In this document: in pieces, positions 24,720 to 33,363 of the stretch
How positions within the stretch are numbered: the stretch's first letter is position 1
Layout: every line of letters starts with the position of its first letter
NCBI RefSeq assembly: GCF_900115705.1
Contig: NZ_FOXL01000005.1
Span: 290,454 to 354,453, forward strand
Direction: 5' to 3'
DNA length: 64,000 nucleotides
Source of the DNA: Frateuria terrea
GTDB lineage: Bacteria > Pseudomonadota > Gammaproteobacteria > Xanthomonadales > Rhodanobacteraceae
Translations under genes and position numbers: made by a program
Notes under the pieces: generated by a model
Databases searched by the model: none
Told to the model about the DNA's origin: nothing
The model's input: only the letters and a program-made list of their open reading frames with translations

Positions 24720-25583
24720 TCAGATTTCCCCCGAGAAGGTGTCGCAACTGGACAACTGCCCGCTCTCGAGCCCCGTCTTGAACCACTTCACCCGCTGCGC
24801 GGACGTGCCATGGGTGAACGAATCCGGCACCACCGCGCCCTGGGTTTGGCGCTGCAGCGTGTCGTCGCCGATCTTGCTGGCGGCGTTGAGCGCCTCCTCC
24901 ACGTCGCCCGCCTGCAGCCAGTGCAGGCGCTGCTCGCTGCGGTTGGCCCACACGCCGGCGTAGCAATCGGCCTGCAGCTCCTGCCGCACCGACAGGCCAT
25001 TAGCGCCCTCCATCGGCGCGCCCTGCTCGCGCGCCTGCTGCACCTTGTCGAACACGCCCAGCTGCTTCTGCACGTGGTGGCCGACTTCGTGCGCGATCAC
25101 GTAGGCGCGGGCGAAATCGCCAGCGGCGCCGAAGCGGTCCTGCAATTCCTGGAAAAAGGAAAGGTCGAGGTAGATCTTTTCGTCGCCGGGGCAATAGAAC
25201 GGCCCCACCGCAGTCGAGGCCAGGCCGCAGGCGGTGCGCACGCCGCCGCTGAACAGGTCGAGCTTCGGATCGACGTACTGGCGCCCGCTGGCGGCGAAGA
25301 TGTCGCCCCAGGTCTTCTCGGTGGAACCGAGGATCGCGCTGACGAAGTCGCGCTGCTGCGGGTCGACCTGCGCCGGCTGACTGGTCGGCGCGGACTGGTC
25401 GACCGACCCGCCCTGGTCGAGCAACGCCGTCGGGTCCTTGAAGAACACCCAACCCAGGATCGCCAGCACGATCAGCCCGCCGATGCCCAGCCCACGGCCG
25501 CCGCCGAAGCCGAATCCGCCGCCGCCACCGCGGCCGCTGTCGATCTCCAGGTTGCGGCTGCGCTCGCCCTTTTGCCAGTCCAT
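24720..25583 (-). CDS. ypfJ: YpfJ-type putative neutral zinc metallopeptidase
   Basis: A 287-residue membrane-anchored protein. ATG 25583 gives the family start MDWQKGERSRNLEIDSGRG, followed by a glycine-rich stretch and one membrane span (about 33-48, GLGIGGLIVLAILGWV). The large domain contains PGDEKIYLDLSFFQEL and the zinc-binding HEVGHH (165-170), then QELQADCYAGVWAN, as in Pfam Zn_peptidase (PF04228). Substrate and physiological role are unknown. It stands alone. Confidence 0.92.
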   Translation of the reverse strand: MDWQKGERSRNLEIDSGRGGGGGFGFGGGRGLGIGGLIVLAILGWVFFKDPTALLDQGGSVDQSAPTSQPAQVDPQQRDFVSAILGSTEKTWGDIFAASGRQYVDPKLDLFSGGVRTACGLASTAVGPFYCPGDEKIYLDLSFFQELQDRFGAAGDFARAYVIAHEVGHHVQKQLGVFDKVQQAREQGAPMEGANGLSVRQELQADCYAGVWANRSEQRLHWLQAGDVEEALNAASKIGDDTLQRQTQGAVVPDSFTHGTSAQRVKWFKTGLESGQLSSCDTFSGEI

Positions 25584-25693
25584 GCCTTCGACCCCGCATG
25601 CGCCGCAGCGCGACCGGGCCATCCTATCGGCCGCGGTGTCTCCCCTGCGTACACGTTGCCGCTACAGTAGGCCACCCTCCAGATCGCCGCCCC

Positions 25694-26089
25694 ATGAAAG
25701 AACACCTGCCCGCCCTGGTCACATTGCTCGCCGTCCTGCTGATGTTCGGTACTGCCTTCGCGGTCGGCCTCGCGCGCGGGCGCTATGGCATCCAGGCGCC
25801 GGCAACCAGTGGCCACCCGGCCTTCGAGCGTGCCTTCCGCGTGCAGATGAACACGCTCGAGGCGACGCTGCTGTTCCTCCCCACGCTGTGGGTGGCGGCC
25901 AGCTACGGCTATGCATCCTGGGCCGGCATCGCGGGACTGGTGTGGCTGGCGGGGCGGACGTGGTATGCGCTGGCCTACCTGCGGGAGGCCGCCAGGCGCG
26001 GTGGCGGCTTCCTCGTCGGCATGGTCGCCTGGGCAGCCACGCTGCTGATGGCGCTGGCCGGCCTGGGCCGCACGCTGTTCGTCGGTTGA
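25694..26089 (+). CDS. MAPEG-family membrane protein
   Basis: A 131-residue four-helix membrane protein. ATG 25694 is the first good start. It has the MAPEG pattern: a first helix LVTLLAVLLMFGTAFAVG, a loop ARGRYGIQAPATSGHPAFERAFRVQMNTLEAT with the conserved E-R-x-x-x-x-Q-x-N-x-x-E residues, and three further helices. MAPEG enzymes use glutathione in eicosanoid or detoxification chemistry in eukaryotes; bacterial members are mostly uncharacterised. It is divergent from ypfJ. Confidence 0.9.
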   Translation: MKEHLPALVTLLAVLLMFGTAFAVGLARGRYGIQAPATSGHPAFERAFRVQMNTLEATLLFLPTLWVAASYGYASWAGIAGLVWLAGRTWYALAYLREAARRGGGFLVGMVAWAATLLMALAGLGRTLFVG

Positions 26090-26182
26090 GTGACTTCCGG
26101 GGATTGCGCCACGCCCGTCCGCGCCGCTAGCGTGGCCCCACGGGTCGCGCAGCAACCCCATACGCAGGTTCGTTTTCGGCCG

Positions 26183-26980
26183 ATGCCCTCCCGTCCTCTC
26201 CATCCTTCGCTGCATGATGCGCGACTGCCGCACCTGGTCAGCGCCATCGGCATGATCGCGCTGTATTTCGCGCTGCAGTTCCTCGCCAGCGGGCTGGTCG
26301 GGCTGGGGCTGGGCTTCGCGCTGGGCGTGACGGGCACGCCGATGGCGGGCATGGCGGCGCGCATCCGTGCGGTGCTGGCGCAGCCGGACACCAACGCGCT
26401 GATGGTGATCCTGACTCTGCTGCTGGCGGCCAGCGTGACCATCGTGCTGGTACGGCGACTGTGGCCGGCGGCCTGGTCGCATGGTGCCCCTCCGGGTCTC
26501 GGGCTGACCCGTCCGGGCCGGCCGCTGTTCTACCTGGCTGCCGTGCTGCTGGGGCTCGCGCTGCCGATCGCCGGCGGCTGGCTGACCCGCTGGATCGCGC
26601 ACGGCCAGGAGGTCACCCAGGACGTCAAGCAGATCGGCGGCGCCGCCTCGCTGGCGCTGCGCCTGCCGCTGGCACTGGTGGTGGTCAGCGTGGGACCGCT
26701 GGTGGAGGAACTGCTGTTCCGCGGCGCCCTGCTCTCGGCGCTGCTGCGGCGCATGGGCACCGGCGCGGCGATCGCCATCAGCTCGCTGGTGTTCGCCTGC
26801 GTGCATCTGCCCGATCTCGGCTTCCTCTGGTACGCGGTGCCGAACCTGGCGCTGCTGGCCGTCGCGCTGGCATGGCTGCGGTTGCACTCCGGCTCGCTGT
26901 GGCCGGCGGTGGTTGCGCACGGGGTTAACAACCTGCTGGCGGTGACGGTCTGGTTCGTGGCGTCGGCCGCCGCCCACTGA
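26183..26980 (+). CDS. CPBP-family intramembrane metalloprotease (Abi/CAAX)
   Basis: A 265-residue polytopic membrane protein with about six to eight spans. The active-site motifs of the family are present: Glu175-Glu176 with Arg180 in VEELLFRGALLSALL, His208 in VFACVHLPD and His246-Asn250 in VVAHGVNNLL. Bacterial CPBP proteases have been linked to bacteriocin self-immunity, protein maturation and regulation; nothing here indicates which. It lies just upstream of the low-GC accessory genes but has normal GC itself. Confidence 0.9.
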   Translation: MPSRPLHPSLHDARLPHLVSAIGMIALYFALQFLASGLVGLGLGFALGVTGTPMAGMAARIRAVLAQPDTNALMVILTLLLAASVTIVLVRRLWPAAWSHGAPPGLGLTRPGRPLFYLAAVLLGLALPIAGGWLTRWIAHGQEVTQDVKQIGGAASLALRLPLALVVVSVGPLVEELLFRGALLSALLRRMGTGAAIAISSLVFACVHLPDLGFLWYAVPNLALLAVALAWLRLHSGSLWPAVVAHGVNNLLAVTVWFVASAAAH

Positions 26981-27087
26981 TCGATCCGGCGAAACCTCTC
27001 GCAAGGTGGCGTGCGGGTCCATTGCCGGCCTACAGAGGCATCGCATAGATTCGGGCCTTCCATTCCGATCGAGCAGGACGCCCGACG

Positions 27088-27690
27088 ATGCGACGCCCCC
27101 GCCCCGCCTTCCGCGCCTTGCTGTTCCTTCTCGCAGCGACAGGATGTCTTTCCGTCATGGCCTTTTCTACCGACAACCCGACGAAGCACCCTGCCGCAAA
27201 CCATTTCCCGCTGAAGTTCAAGCGGCACGACTTTCGCGCCTATTGCTACAACACGATTGGCTGCGAGGTGATTTATGCGGATAACAACTTCACCCGATTC
27301 TACGAAAACAAAGTTGCGCCTCCACCACGCTCGGCCAACTATCGGGACGATTGGGGGCTAGCGTCCTACGGCGGCATCCAAAACTTTCCGCCGCCTGCCT
27401 TGGTGCGATGGAAGTCACTCGACGGTGCGTCACACGAAGCCAAGGTCGACATCGGCGCCATATTCAAGGACGAACTTGTCCTATATCGCGTTCCCAATGA
27501 TGAAATTCGCGACGGCGCCTTTCCGGGCCCCGGTCCTGCTGCGGATCCCAGCATCTTCCTTGAGGTGAACGATCGGACGATCAGTGTCTTTACTAAGACG
27601 ATGATTCCCACGAAAGCCGAGCAGGAGCCGGGAAATCGGTATAGCGATTATTGCGCAGACCTGATCCCAGTTTGGAGCCAAACATACTGA
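27088..27690 (+). CDS. Low-GC secreted lipoprotein, possible immunity protein
   Basis: A 200-residue precursor with a signal peptide (about 1-24) and a probable lipidation Cys20 (LLAATGC). The mature part contains FKRHDFRAYCYNTIGCEVIYADNNF, YRDDWGLASYGGIQNFPPPA and an acidic middle, with no family recognised. Base composition is unlike the neighbours: 27241-27300 has 27 of 60 G+C, against about two thirds around it, and codons such as ATT, TTT and AAC are common. It ends 22 bases before a DUF2235 effector-type gene, in the position that lipoprotein immunity genes take beside phospholipase effectors. That role is inferred from position and export signal only. Confidence 0.7.
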   Translation: MRRPRPAFRALLFLLAATGCLSVMAFSTDNPTKHPAANHFPLKFKRHDFRAYCYNTIGCEVIYADNNFTRFYENKVAPPPRSANYRDDWGLASYGGIQNFPPPALVRWKSLDGASHEAKVDIGAIFKDELVLYRVPNDEIRDGAFPGPGPAADPSIFLEVNDRTISVFTKTMIPTKAEQEPGNRYSDYCADLIPVWSQTY

Positions 27691-27712
27691 CGTTTGATCG
27701 GGAGCCAGGGAT

Positions 27713-29188
27713 ATGGGCCGCGACCACAGGTCTGGCAGGGAGGGCTTGCCGGTAGACGACGTGTCGTCCTACCCCGCCAGCGCGGCGGATATGCGCTTGT
27801 ACAAAGACGCGGGCTCCCAGTTGGCACATTTCAAGCCACCGGTGCTGGTGCACGGAGGCAATCCGCACGAAAGACTCTTTGTGTGTGCCTTCGACGGAAC
27901 AGGCAACGACAAGTTCAAGAACCCCCTTCACGCCACAAACGTGGCAAAGATCGACGAGCAGGTTTCTCGTCTGGCAATCGCCGGGAACCATCAAATCGCG
28001 GGCGGCTATGTTCCCGGCCCAGGCACCCAAGAGGACGCCATCACTCGTACGCTCGATGGCGCCATCGGGTACACCTACGAAGCGCGCGTCGAAAAGATGT
28101 ACCAGTTGCTCATCCAGCAGGCTGCCGAGTGGCGCAGAGAGGACCCACACGCGCGGATCCGCTTGGCTGACATTGGCTTCAGTCGCGGCGCCGACGAAGC
28201 CGCCAGTTTCGCGCGCTTCGTCCACGAACACGGCATCCAGGACTTCAACGGCGCGACCTACACGCGCGATTCCCATGGTCGCATTACCCGCGTCGAATAC
28301 ACCAAACCGCCCCTGGTCCCGCCAGGCAAGGTGGCCCAGGTGGTCGGCCTGTTCGACCCCGTGGGCACCGGCGCACCTGTCAACGACTACGACCGGCGGC
28401 TGCCGCCATCGGTGATTTCAGGCTTTCAGATCTTCGCGAAGGACGAGCACCGCGGAATGTTCAAGTCCGACCACATCATCGATCCGGACGTATCGCCGGA
28501 CGGCCGCTTCCTCGGCGTACGGGTACCTGGCGCGCATTCGGACGTGGGTGGCAGCTATCTGCTGAACGGGTTGAGCATCCGCAGCGGCAACCTGATGGTC
28601 GACTACCTCAACGCGCTCAGTGACCGGCCATTCCTGGAAAAGTCGCCCGAGCCCATCGACCCGCGCTTCAACGTCGTGCACCGCTCCACTCAGGGCAACT
28701 GGCTCTACCGCGTGTGGCACAAGGTGGACCGGCTCGAACCTGACGGCTACAACACGCTCGAAGCACCGAAGCACCATCACCACGGCTACCGAGTGACGGG
28801 CGATCCCTACAACGCCGAGCCGCGTGACGACGCTTTGAGCCAGCAGTTCGATTTCCGCAACGTGGCGATCGGCCCGGTGCCAGCCAGCCCGAGCGAGACC
28901 GTCCAGCAGCTGCCGCCGGCCGAACCTGGGATCGCTCATCGCGGGACCGCCAACGCTCGTTCGACGGCATCGGTCGACGCCATGATCGAACGGCTCTATC
29001 AGGCCGCCCTCAAGCGTGACAACGGTGCCATGGATGCCGTGGCGGACGACTATCTTCAGTCGCCGCAGGGCGCCGACTGGTGGCGCGGGATCCAGCAGTG
29101 CGGTCAGGCAATGCAGATGCCAGAGCCTGCGCCCGCTTGCCAGGGCCAAGCGCCGGAACCGATGGTAGCGGCCGGCATGCAACGTTGA
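27713..29188 (+). CDS. DUF2235 (Tle1-like) phospholipase-type effector
   Basis: A 491-residue alpha/beta hydrolase of the DUF2235 group, the family of type VI phospholipase effectors Tle1. Motifs in order: FDGTGND (60-66), the nucleophile Ser157 in GFSRGAD, Asp215 in LFDPVGTGAP and His275 in PGAHSDVGGSY. There is no signal peptide and no VgrG, PAAR or XVIPCD domain, so delivery would need an adaptor. The last 70 residues (after RSTASVDAMIERLY) form a small helical extension. An upstream low-GC lipoprotein and a downstream coiled-coil membrane protein complete a three-gene unit. It could attack membranes of rival cells, or be a housekeeping lipase; no secretion genes are in the window. Confidence 0.82.
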   Translation: MGRDHRSGREGLPVDDVSSYPASAADMRLYKDAGSQLAHFKPPVLVHGGNPHERLFVCAFDGTGNDKFKNPLHATNVAKIDEQVSRLAIAGNHQIAGGYVPGPGTQEDAITRTLDGAIGYTYEARVEKMYQLLIQQAAEWRREDPHARIRLADIGFSRGADEAASFARFVHEHGIQDFNGATYTRDSHGRITRVEYTKPPLVPPGKVAQVVGLFDPVGTGAPVNDYDRRLPPSVISGFQIFAKDEHRGMFKSDHIIDPDVSPDGRFLGVRVPGAHSDVGGSYLLNGLSIRSGNLMVDYLNALSDRPFLEKSPEPIDPRFNVVHRSTQGNWLYRVWHKVDRLEPDGYNTLEAPKHHHHGYRVTGDPYNAEPRDDALSQQFDFRNVAIGPVPASPSETVQQLPPAEPGIAHRGTANARSTASVDAMIERLYQAALKRDNGAMDAVADDYLQSPQGADWWRGIQQCGQAMQMPEPAPACQGQAPEPMVAAGMQR

Positions 29189-29210
29189 CCGACAAGCACA
29201 AGGAGTGCCC

Positions 29211-29798
29211 ATGGATGGCGGCAATATCGACGAGGTGAAGCAGTTGCTGGTCAAGCTCGCAGTCATTGCCGAACAGATCGACACGCGCAGCCGCGGCGCG
29301 CTGCAGCGCATCGACGCCAGCGCCAACACGCTCGACCAGAGCGCCCGACGCTGGATCGCAGGTGCGGACGGGTTCACGCGCGCGGTCCTCGACAGCATCG
29401 GCACACAGGCGCGAGACAGCATCGCCGGCGCGACGCGCCGGGCGCTCGATCCAGTGGACACGCAACTGCGCCAAAGCGCCGAGGCGGCCAAATGGGCGGC
29501 AGACGCCCTGTCCGAACAACGCAAGCTGCTCACGCAGGCACAGCGCTCGGTGGTCCACAAGGGCCTGCTCGCCCTGTTGCTGGGCTCGCTGCTGGCGGCC
29601 GCCGGCAGCGGCTGGGTGGCCTGGCGCAGCATGCACCGGACGGCGCTGGGCGACGAGCTGGTCCAGGCGGTGCGCTCGGGCGTGATCGTGCGCTGTCCGG
29701 ACAGCCTCTCGCTATGCGTCCGTCTCGGCGATCATCCCCACCGCAGCGGAAACCGTGGCGAATACCTGGAGGTGCAGCCTCGCAGGCCCGCGCGGTAG
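29211..29798 (+). CDS. Coiled-coil single-TM protein, DUF2235 neighbour
   Basis: A 195-residue protein. ATG 29211 has AGGAG six bases upstream. Residues 1-115 are helical and heptad-like (VKQLLVKLAVIAEQI, IDASANTLDQSARR), one membrane span lies at about 118-138 (GLLALLLGSLLAAAGSGWVAW), and the C-terminal 55 residues contain RSGVIVRCPDSLSLCVRLGD and GEYLEVQ. Similar proteins are sometimes named relaxation protein in databases, but no relaxase context exists here. It follows the effector-type gene by 22 bases and belongs to the same unit; an accessory or second immunity role is a guess. Confidence 0.75.
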   Translation: MDGGNIDEVKQLLVKLAVIAEQIDTRSRGALQRIDASANTLDQSARRWIAGADGFTRAVLDSIGTQARDSIAGATRRALDPVDTQLRQSAEAAKWAADALSEQRKLLTQAQRSVVHKGLLALLLGSLLAAAGSGWVAWRSMHRTALGDELVQAVRSGVIVRCPDSLSLCVRLGDHPHRSGNRGEYLEVQPRRPAR

Positions 29799-29818
29799 AC
29801 GCGACCGGATGCGGAACC

Positions 29819-30424
29819 TCAGCCCGCCAGGATGCCGAAGCTGCGCAGCAAGCGCGCCGTTTCGAACAGCGGCAGGCCCATCACCCCGGAGTAGCTGCCC
29901 TCCAGGTGCTCCACCAGCGTCGCGCCGCGCCCCTGGATTGCATACGCCCCGGCCTTGCCGAACGGCTCGCCGGTAGCGACGTAGGCGGCGATCACCGCCT
30001 CGTCCAGTGGCGCGAAGCGCACCTGCGAAACGCAAAGCTCGCATCGCGCGTGCAACGCATCCACGCCCCACACCGCCGAAACCACCGCATGGCTGCGGCC
30101 CGAGAGGCGGCGCAACATGGCCGCGGCCTGGTCCGCATCCGCCGGCTTCCCGAACACCTCGCCTTCCAGTACCACTTCGGTGTCCGAGCCCAGCACCACC
30201 GCAGGGGAGGCGTCCGCCAGCAGGGCGAATCCCGCCCGTGCCTTGTCGCGGGCGACGCGGCTGACGTATTCCTCGGGCGACTCGCCCGCGGCCCGCTGTT
30301 CGGGCACCTCCAGGTCCAACGTCCGGAAGGCAATGCCCAGCTGCTGCAACAGCTCTCGGCGACGGGGCGACTGGGAAGCGAGATAGAGCATGGCGTTCCG
30401 GGGCGAGGGCAAAGGAGCCAGCAT
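29819..30424 (-). CDS. maf: Maf-family nucleoside triphosphate pyrophosphatase
   Basis: A 201-residue house-cleaning pyrophosphatase. ATG 30424 is preferred because GGAGG lies seven bases upstream; ATG 30391 starts the core directly. The core begins [14 protein letters not shown], followed by [25 protein letters not shown] with the catalytic Asp, and [31 protein letters not shown]. Members of this branch (YhdE type) hydrolyse dTTP, UTP or modified bases and limit cell division when overproduced. It is convergent with the three-gene accessory unit. Confidence 0.93.
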   Translation of the reverse strand: MLAPLPSPRNAMLYLASQSPRRRELLQQLGIAFRTLDLEVPEQRAAGESPEEYVSRVARDKARAGFALLADASPAVVLGSDTEVVLEGEVFGKPADADQAAAMLRRLSGRSHAVVSAVWGVDALHARCELCVSQVRFAPLDEAVIAAYVATGEPFGKAGAYAIQGRGATLVEHLEGSYSGVMGLPLFETARLLRSFGILAG

Positions 30425-30567
30425 AACGGTTCCCTCCGGCCTGCCTCGATTGCGCACTCGTCATCGCAGCGGCTGCCGGTTGTGCCTGCCGGTGCCGGAC
30501 GATCTGCTGTTCCACGCCATGCGCGGCGACCGCCCAGGTCCATGGCGTACCGATGGCAAACCGGTCG

Positions 30568-31017
30568 CTACAGCGTGAGGGTGTACTCGCAGAACTCGTG
30601 GTCGCGCCGCCAGCCGAGCGATTCGTAGAGCGCCTGGGCCGGTCCGTTGTCCAGCGCGGTGGACAGCGAAAGGCTCGCCGCCCCCAGCGCCCGCGCATGC
30701 GCGGCCGCCTCGCGCAGCAGCGCCGCCGCCACGCCCCGGCGGCGCGCCTGGGCCGCCACGAACATGTCGTTGAGCAGGTAGGTGCGCACCATCCGCACCG
30801 AGGAGAACAATGGGTAGAGCTGTGTAAAACCCAGTCCCGCGCCGCTGGCGTCGCAGGCCAGCAGGATCAGCGATTGCTGGTGTGCGAAGCGCGCCGCCAG
30901 GAACGCCCGCGCGCCCTCGGGATCGGACGGCTTGCCGTAGAACTGCCGGTAACCGTCGAACAGCGGCACCAGCGTGTCGAGGTCGTGGATCGTGGCCTGG
31001 CGAACCTGCGCGGACAT
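30568..31017 (-). CDS. GNAT-family N-acetyltransferase
   Basis: A 149-residue acetyltransferase. ATG 31017 gives MSAQVRQATIHDLDTLVPLFDGYRQFY. The acetyl-CoA binding signature is VRTYLLNDMFVAAQARRRGVAAALLREAAAHA (the Q/RxxGxG/A loop reads ARRRGVA), followed by LSLSTALDNGPAQALYESLGWRRDHEF. The substrate is unknown. It stands between maf and the DUF4142 gene. Confidence 0.9.
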   Translation of the reverse strand: MSAQVRQATIHDLDTLVPLFDGYRQFYGKPSDPEGARAFLAARFAHQQSLILLACDASGAGLGFTQLYPLFSSVRMVRTYLLNDMFVAAQARRRGVAAALLREAAAHARALGAASLSLSTALDNGPAQALYESLGWRRDHEFCEYTLTL

Positions 31018-31179
31018 GGCGGCTCCGGAGAGGGAAGAAAGCGCGACCGTATCGGTCCCGGCGCCGCCGCACAAGCCCGGCTGCCGGGCCCGCCGTTACT
31101 CCCGAATTCACGGGCCCTAGAGCGGGTGTTGCCGGTACGGCGGCTAGCGTCGGTGCCACCGCATCGCCCGGAGCCGCCC

Positions 31180-31713
31180 ATGAAGTCCCCCGTCCCGACC
31201 TTCATCGCCCTGCTCGGCCTCGCGCTCGCCTGGGCGGTGCCTGCGCTGCCGGCCGTCGCCGCACAGACGCCGCACACGCTGGACCGGCAGGAGCAGGCCT
31301 TCGTGGCCAAGGCCACGGCCGACAATTCCCTGCAGATCGAGCTGGCCAAGGTCGCGCGGGAGCGCTCCTCCTCGGCACGGGTGCGTGCGCTGGCCAAGCG
31401 CGTCATCGACGACCACCAGGCACTGAACCGCAAGTTCAGCGAGTTCTCGGTGGCCAAGAAAGCGCACGGCCAGGCCCACGGCATCCCTTCGGAGGACGTC
31501 ACCCGGGACAAGCTGCAGTTGCAGCGGCTGAAGGGCGACGCGCTCGACCAGGCCTTCGCCGGCATGATGGTCACCGAGCACCAGAAGATCATTCCGCTCT
31601 ACGAGCAGGCGGCCAAGGAGGCCCACGACCCCAGCTTGCGTGGCATCGCCCGGGACGGCCTGCCGATGCTCCGCGACCACCTGCGGCAGGCGCAGGCCAT
31701 CACCGCGAAGTAG
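31180..31713 (+). CDS. DUF4142 secreted helical protein
   Basis: A 177-residue precursor. ATG 31180 starts a signal peptide (about 1-28, ending PAVAAQ). The mature part is a ferritin-like four-helix bundle of the DUF4142 family: LDRQEQAFVAKATADNSLQIELAKVA, VRALAKRVIDDHQALNRKF, DQAFAGMMVTEHQKIIPLYEQAAKEA and a C-terminal helix with MLRDHLRQAQAI. The conserved D-H and E-H residues might bind metal. The function is not known; related proteins are often abundant in the periplasm. Confidence 0.88.
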   Translation: MKSPVPTFIALLGLALAWAVPALPAVAAQTPHTLDRQEQAFVAKATADNSLQIELAKVARERSSSARVRALAKRVIDDHQALNRKFSEFSVAKKAHGQAHGIPSEDVTRDKLQLQRLKGDALDQAFAGMMVTEHQKIIPLYEQAAKEAHDPSLRGIARDGLPMLRDHLRQAQAITAK

Positions 31714-31765
31714 GAAGCGGGATCAGGCCAGCTCGCAGAGCAGCCGGAGCCAGCCGGCCGAAGCG

Positions 31766-33361
31766 CTACGGGCGCTGGTCGGCGAGCACGAACGCGGCCG
31801 CCATTTCGCCGATCATCGCCGAGGGCGCCTCGGTGTTGCCGCTGACCAGCGTGGGCATGATCGAGGCGTCGGCCACACGCAGCCCCTGCACGCCACGGAC
31901 GCGCAGGCGCGGATCGACCACGGCACCGGCATCGGCGCCCATGCGGCAGGTGCCGACCGGGTGGTAGATGGTGTCGGCGTGCGCGCGGATGAGCGCGCGC
32001 AGGCCTTCGTCGTCTTCGCTGCCGGTGCCGTGCAGCGCGCGTCCGCCATAGGCCGCCAGCGCCGGCGCGGCGAGGATGCGGCGCACGATACGTGCACCTT
32101 CGAGCAGCAGCTCCATGTCCTGCGGCTCGGCCAGGAAGTTGGGATCGATCAGCGGCGCGTCGGCGACGCCCGCGCCCCCCAGCCGCACGCAGCCGCGACT
32201 GGCCGGACGCAGCACGCAGACGTGCAGCGCAAGGCCGGAAGCCAGGTGCATCCGCCGGTTGTGGTCGTCGACCATACCGATGCAGAAATGCAATTGCAGG
32301 TCGGGCCGCTCGACCTGCGGCCCACTGCGGATGAAGCCTCCCGCCTCGGCCGCATTGCTGGTGAGCATGCCCTCGCCGCGCCGGCGATACGCACCGATGC
32401 TGCCGGTCAGCCGCGCGAGAGTGGCTGGGTTGGTGCCGAACAGGCCGTCGGCGCGCACGCGCAGGTTGGCCGTGTAGTCGACGTGGTCCTGCAGGTGGGC
32501 ACCCACGTCCGGCGCATCGCGCAGCACCGCGATACCGAGCTCGCGCAGGTGTGCAGCCGGCCCGATGCCGGAGAGCATCAGCAGCTGCGGCGAGCCGATC
32601 GCGCCAGCGCAGACGATCACCTCGCGCCGCGCCCGCAAGTGCCGCTCGCCCACCAGCACACCACTCGCGCGCTGCCCGTCGAACATGATGCGCCGGGCCG
32701 GCGCCCCGGCCAGCACGCGCAGGTTCGGTCGCGGCTTGCCATCACCCAGGTAGGCGCTGCCGGCATCGACGCGCCGGCCGTTGCGCTGGAACACCTGGTA
32801 CAGGCCCACGCCTTCCTGCCGCGGACCGTTGAAGTCGTCGTTGCGCGGATAGCCGCACTGCACCGCCGCCTCCACGAAGGCACGGCTGAGCGGGCCGGGC
32901 GAACGCAGGTCGCTCACCGGGAGTGGCCCGCCGGTGCCGTGCCAGTCGTCGGCGCCACGCGTGTTGTCCTCGATGCGGCGGAACACCGGCAGCACGTCGC
33001 GCCAGCTCCAGCCCACGCAGCCGAGCGCGGCCCAGCCGTCGTAATCCTGCGGCTGCCCGCGGGTGCAGATCATCGCGTTGATCAGGCTGCTGCCGCCGAC
33101 GCCGCGGCCGCGCGGCACGTAGCCGCGGCGGCCGTCCAGCTGCGCCTGCGGCACGGTCTGGTAGGCGTAGTTGTGGCGCCCGCGCCAAGGCACCAGCGCG
33201 ACGATGCCCATCGGCACGCGGCTCAGCCACGAGGGCGTGGCCGGCCCGGTCTCGACCAGGCATACGCTCGGCCGATCCGCCGCGTCGGCCAACCGCGCCG
33301 CAACGGCGCAACCGGCCGGCCCGGCGCCGACCACGATGAAATCCGCTTCTTCTTTGTCCAT
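31766..33361 (-). CDS. GMC-family FAD oxidoreductase (choline-dehydrogenase-like)
   Basis: A 531-residue flavoprotein. ATG 33361 lies two bases after the AsmA gene stop. It has the FAD motif IVVGAGPAGCAVAARL, the GMC signature RGRGVGGSSLINAM, the second signature GAIGSPQLLMLSGIGP, and the active-site stretch YHPVGTCRMG with C-terminal LVSGNTEAPSAMIGEMAA. Such enzymes oxidise alcohols; substrates range from choline to long-chain or polyethylene-glycol-type alcohols, and none is indicated. The tight link to an AsmA-like gene is unusual and has no clear meaning. Confidence 0.92.
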   Translation of the reverse strand: MDKEEADFIVVGAGPAGCAVAARLADAADRPSVCLVETGPATPSWLSRVPMGIVALVPWRGRHNYAYQTVPQAQLDGRRGYVPRGRGVGGSSLINAMICTRGQPQDYDGWAALGCVGWSWRDVLPVFRRIEDNTRGADDWHGTGGPLPVSDLRSPGPLSRAFVEAAVQCGYPRNDDFNGPRQEGVGLYQVFQRNGRRVDAGSAYLGDGKPRPNLRVLAGAPARRIMFDGQRASGVLVGERHLRARREVIVCAGAIGSPQLLMLSGIGPAAHLRELGIAVLRDAPDVGAHLQDHVDYTANLRVRADGLFGTNPATLARLTGSIGAYRRRGEGMLTSNAAEAGGFIRSGPQVERPDLQLHFCIGMVDDHNRRMHLASGLALHVCVLRPASRGCVRLGGAGVADAPLIDPNFLAEPQDMELLLEGARIVRRILAAPALAAYGGRALHGTGSEDDEGLRALIRAHADTIYHPVGTCRMGADAGAVVDPRLRVRGVQGLRVADASIMPTLVSGNTEAPSAMIGEMAAAFVLADQRP

Positions 33362-33363
33362 GC

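Noticed and set aside
28900-29188. XVIPCD type IV secretion domain at the end of the DUF2235 protein
   Set aside because: The C-terminal 70 residues do not show the length or conserved blocks I know for that domain, so a VirD4-linked effector call is not supported.
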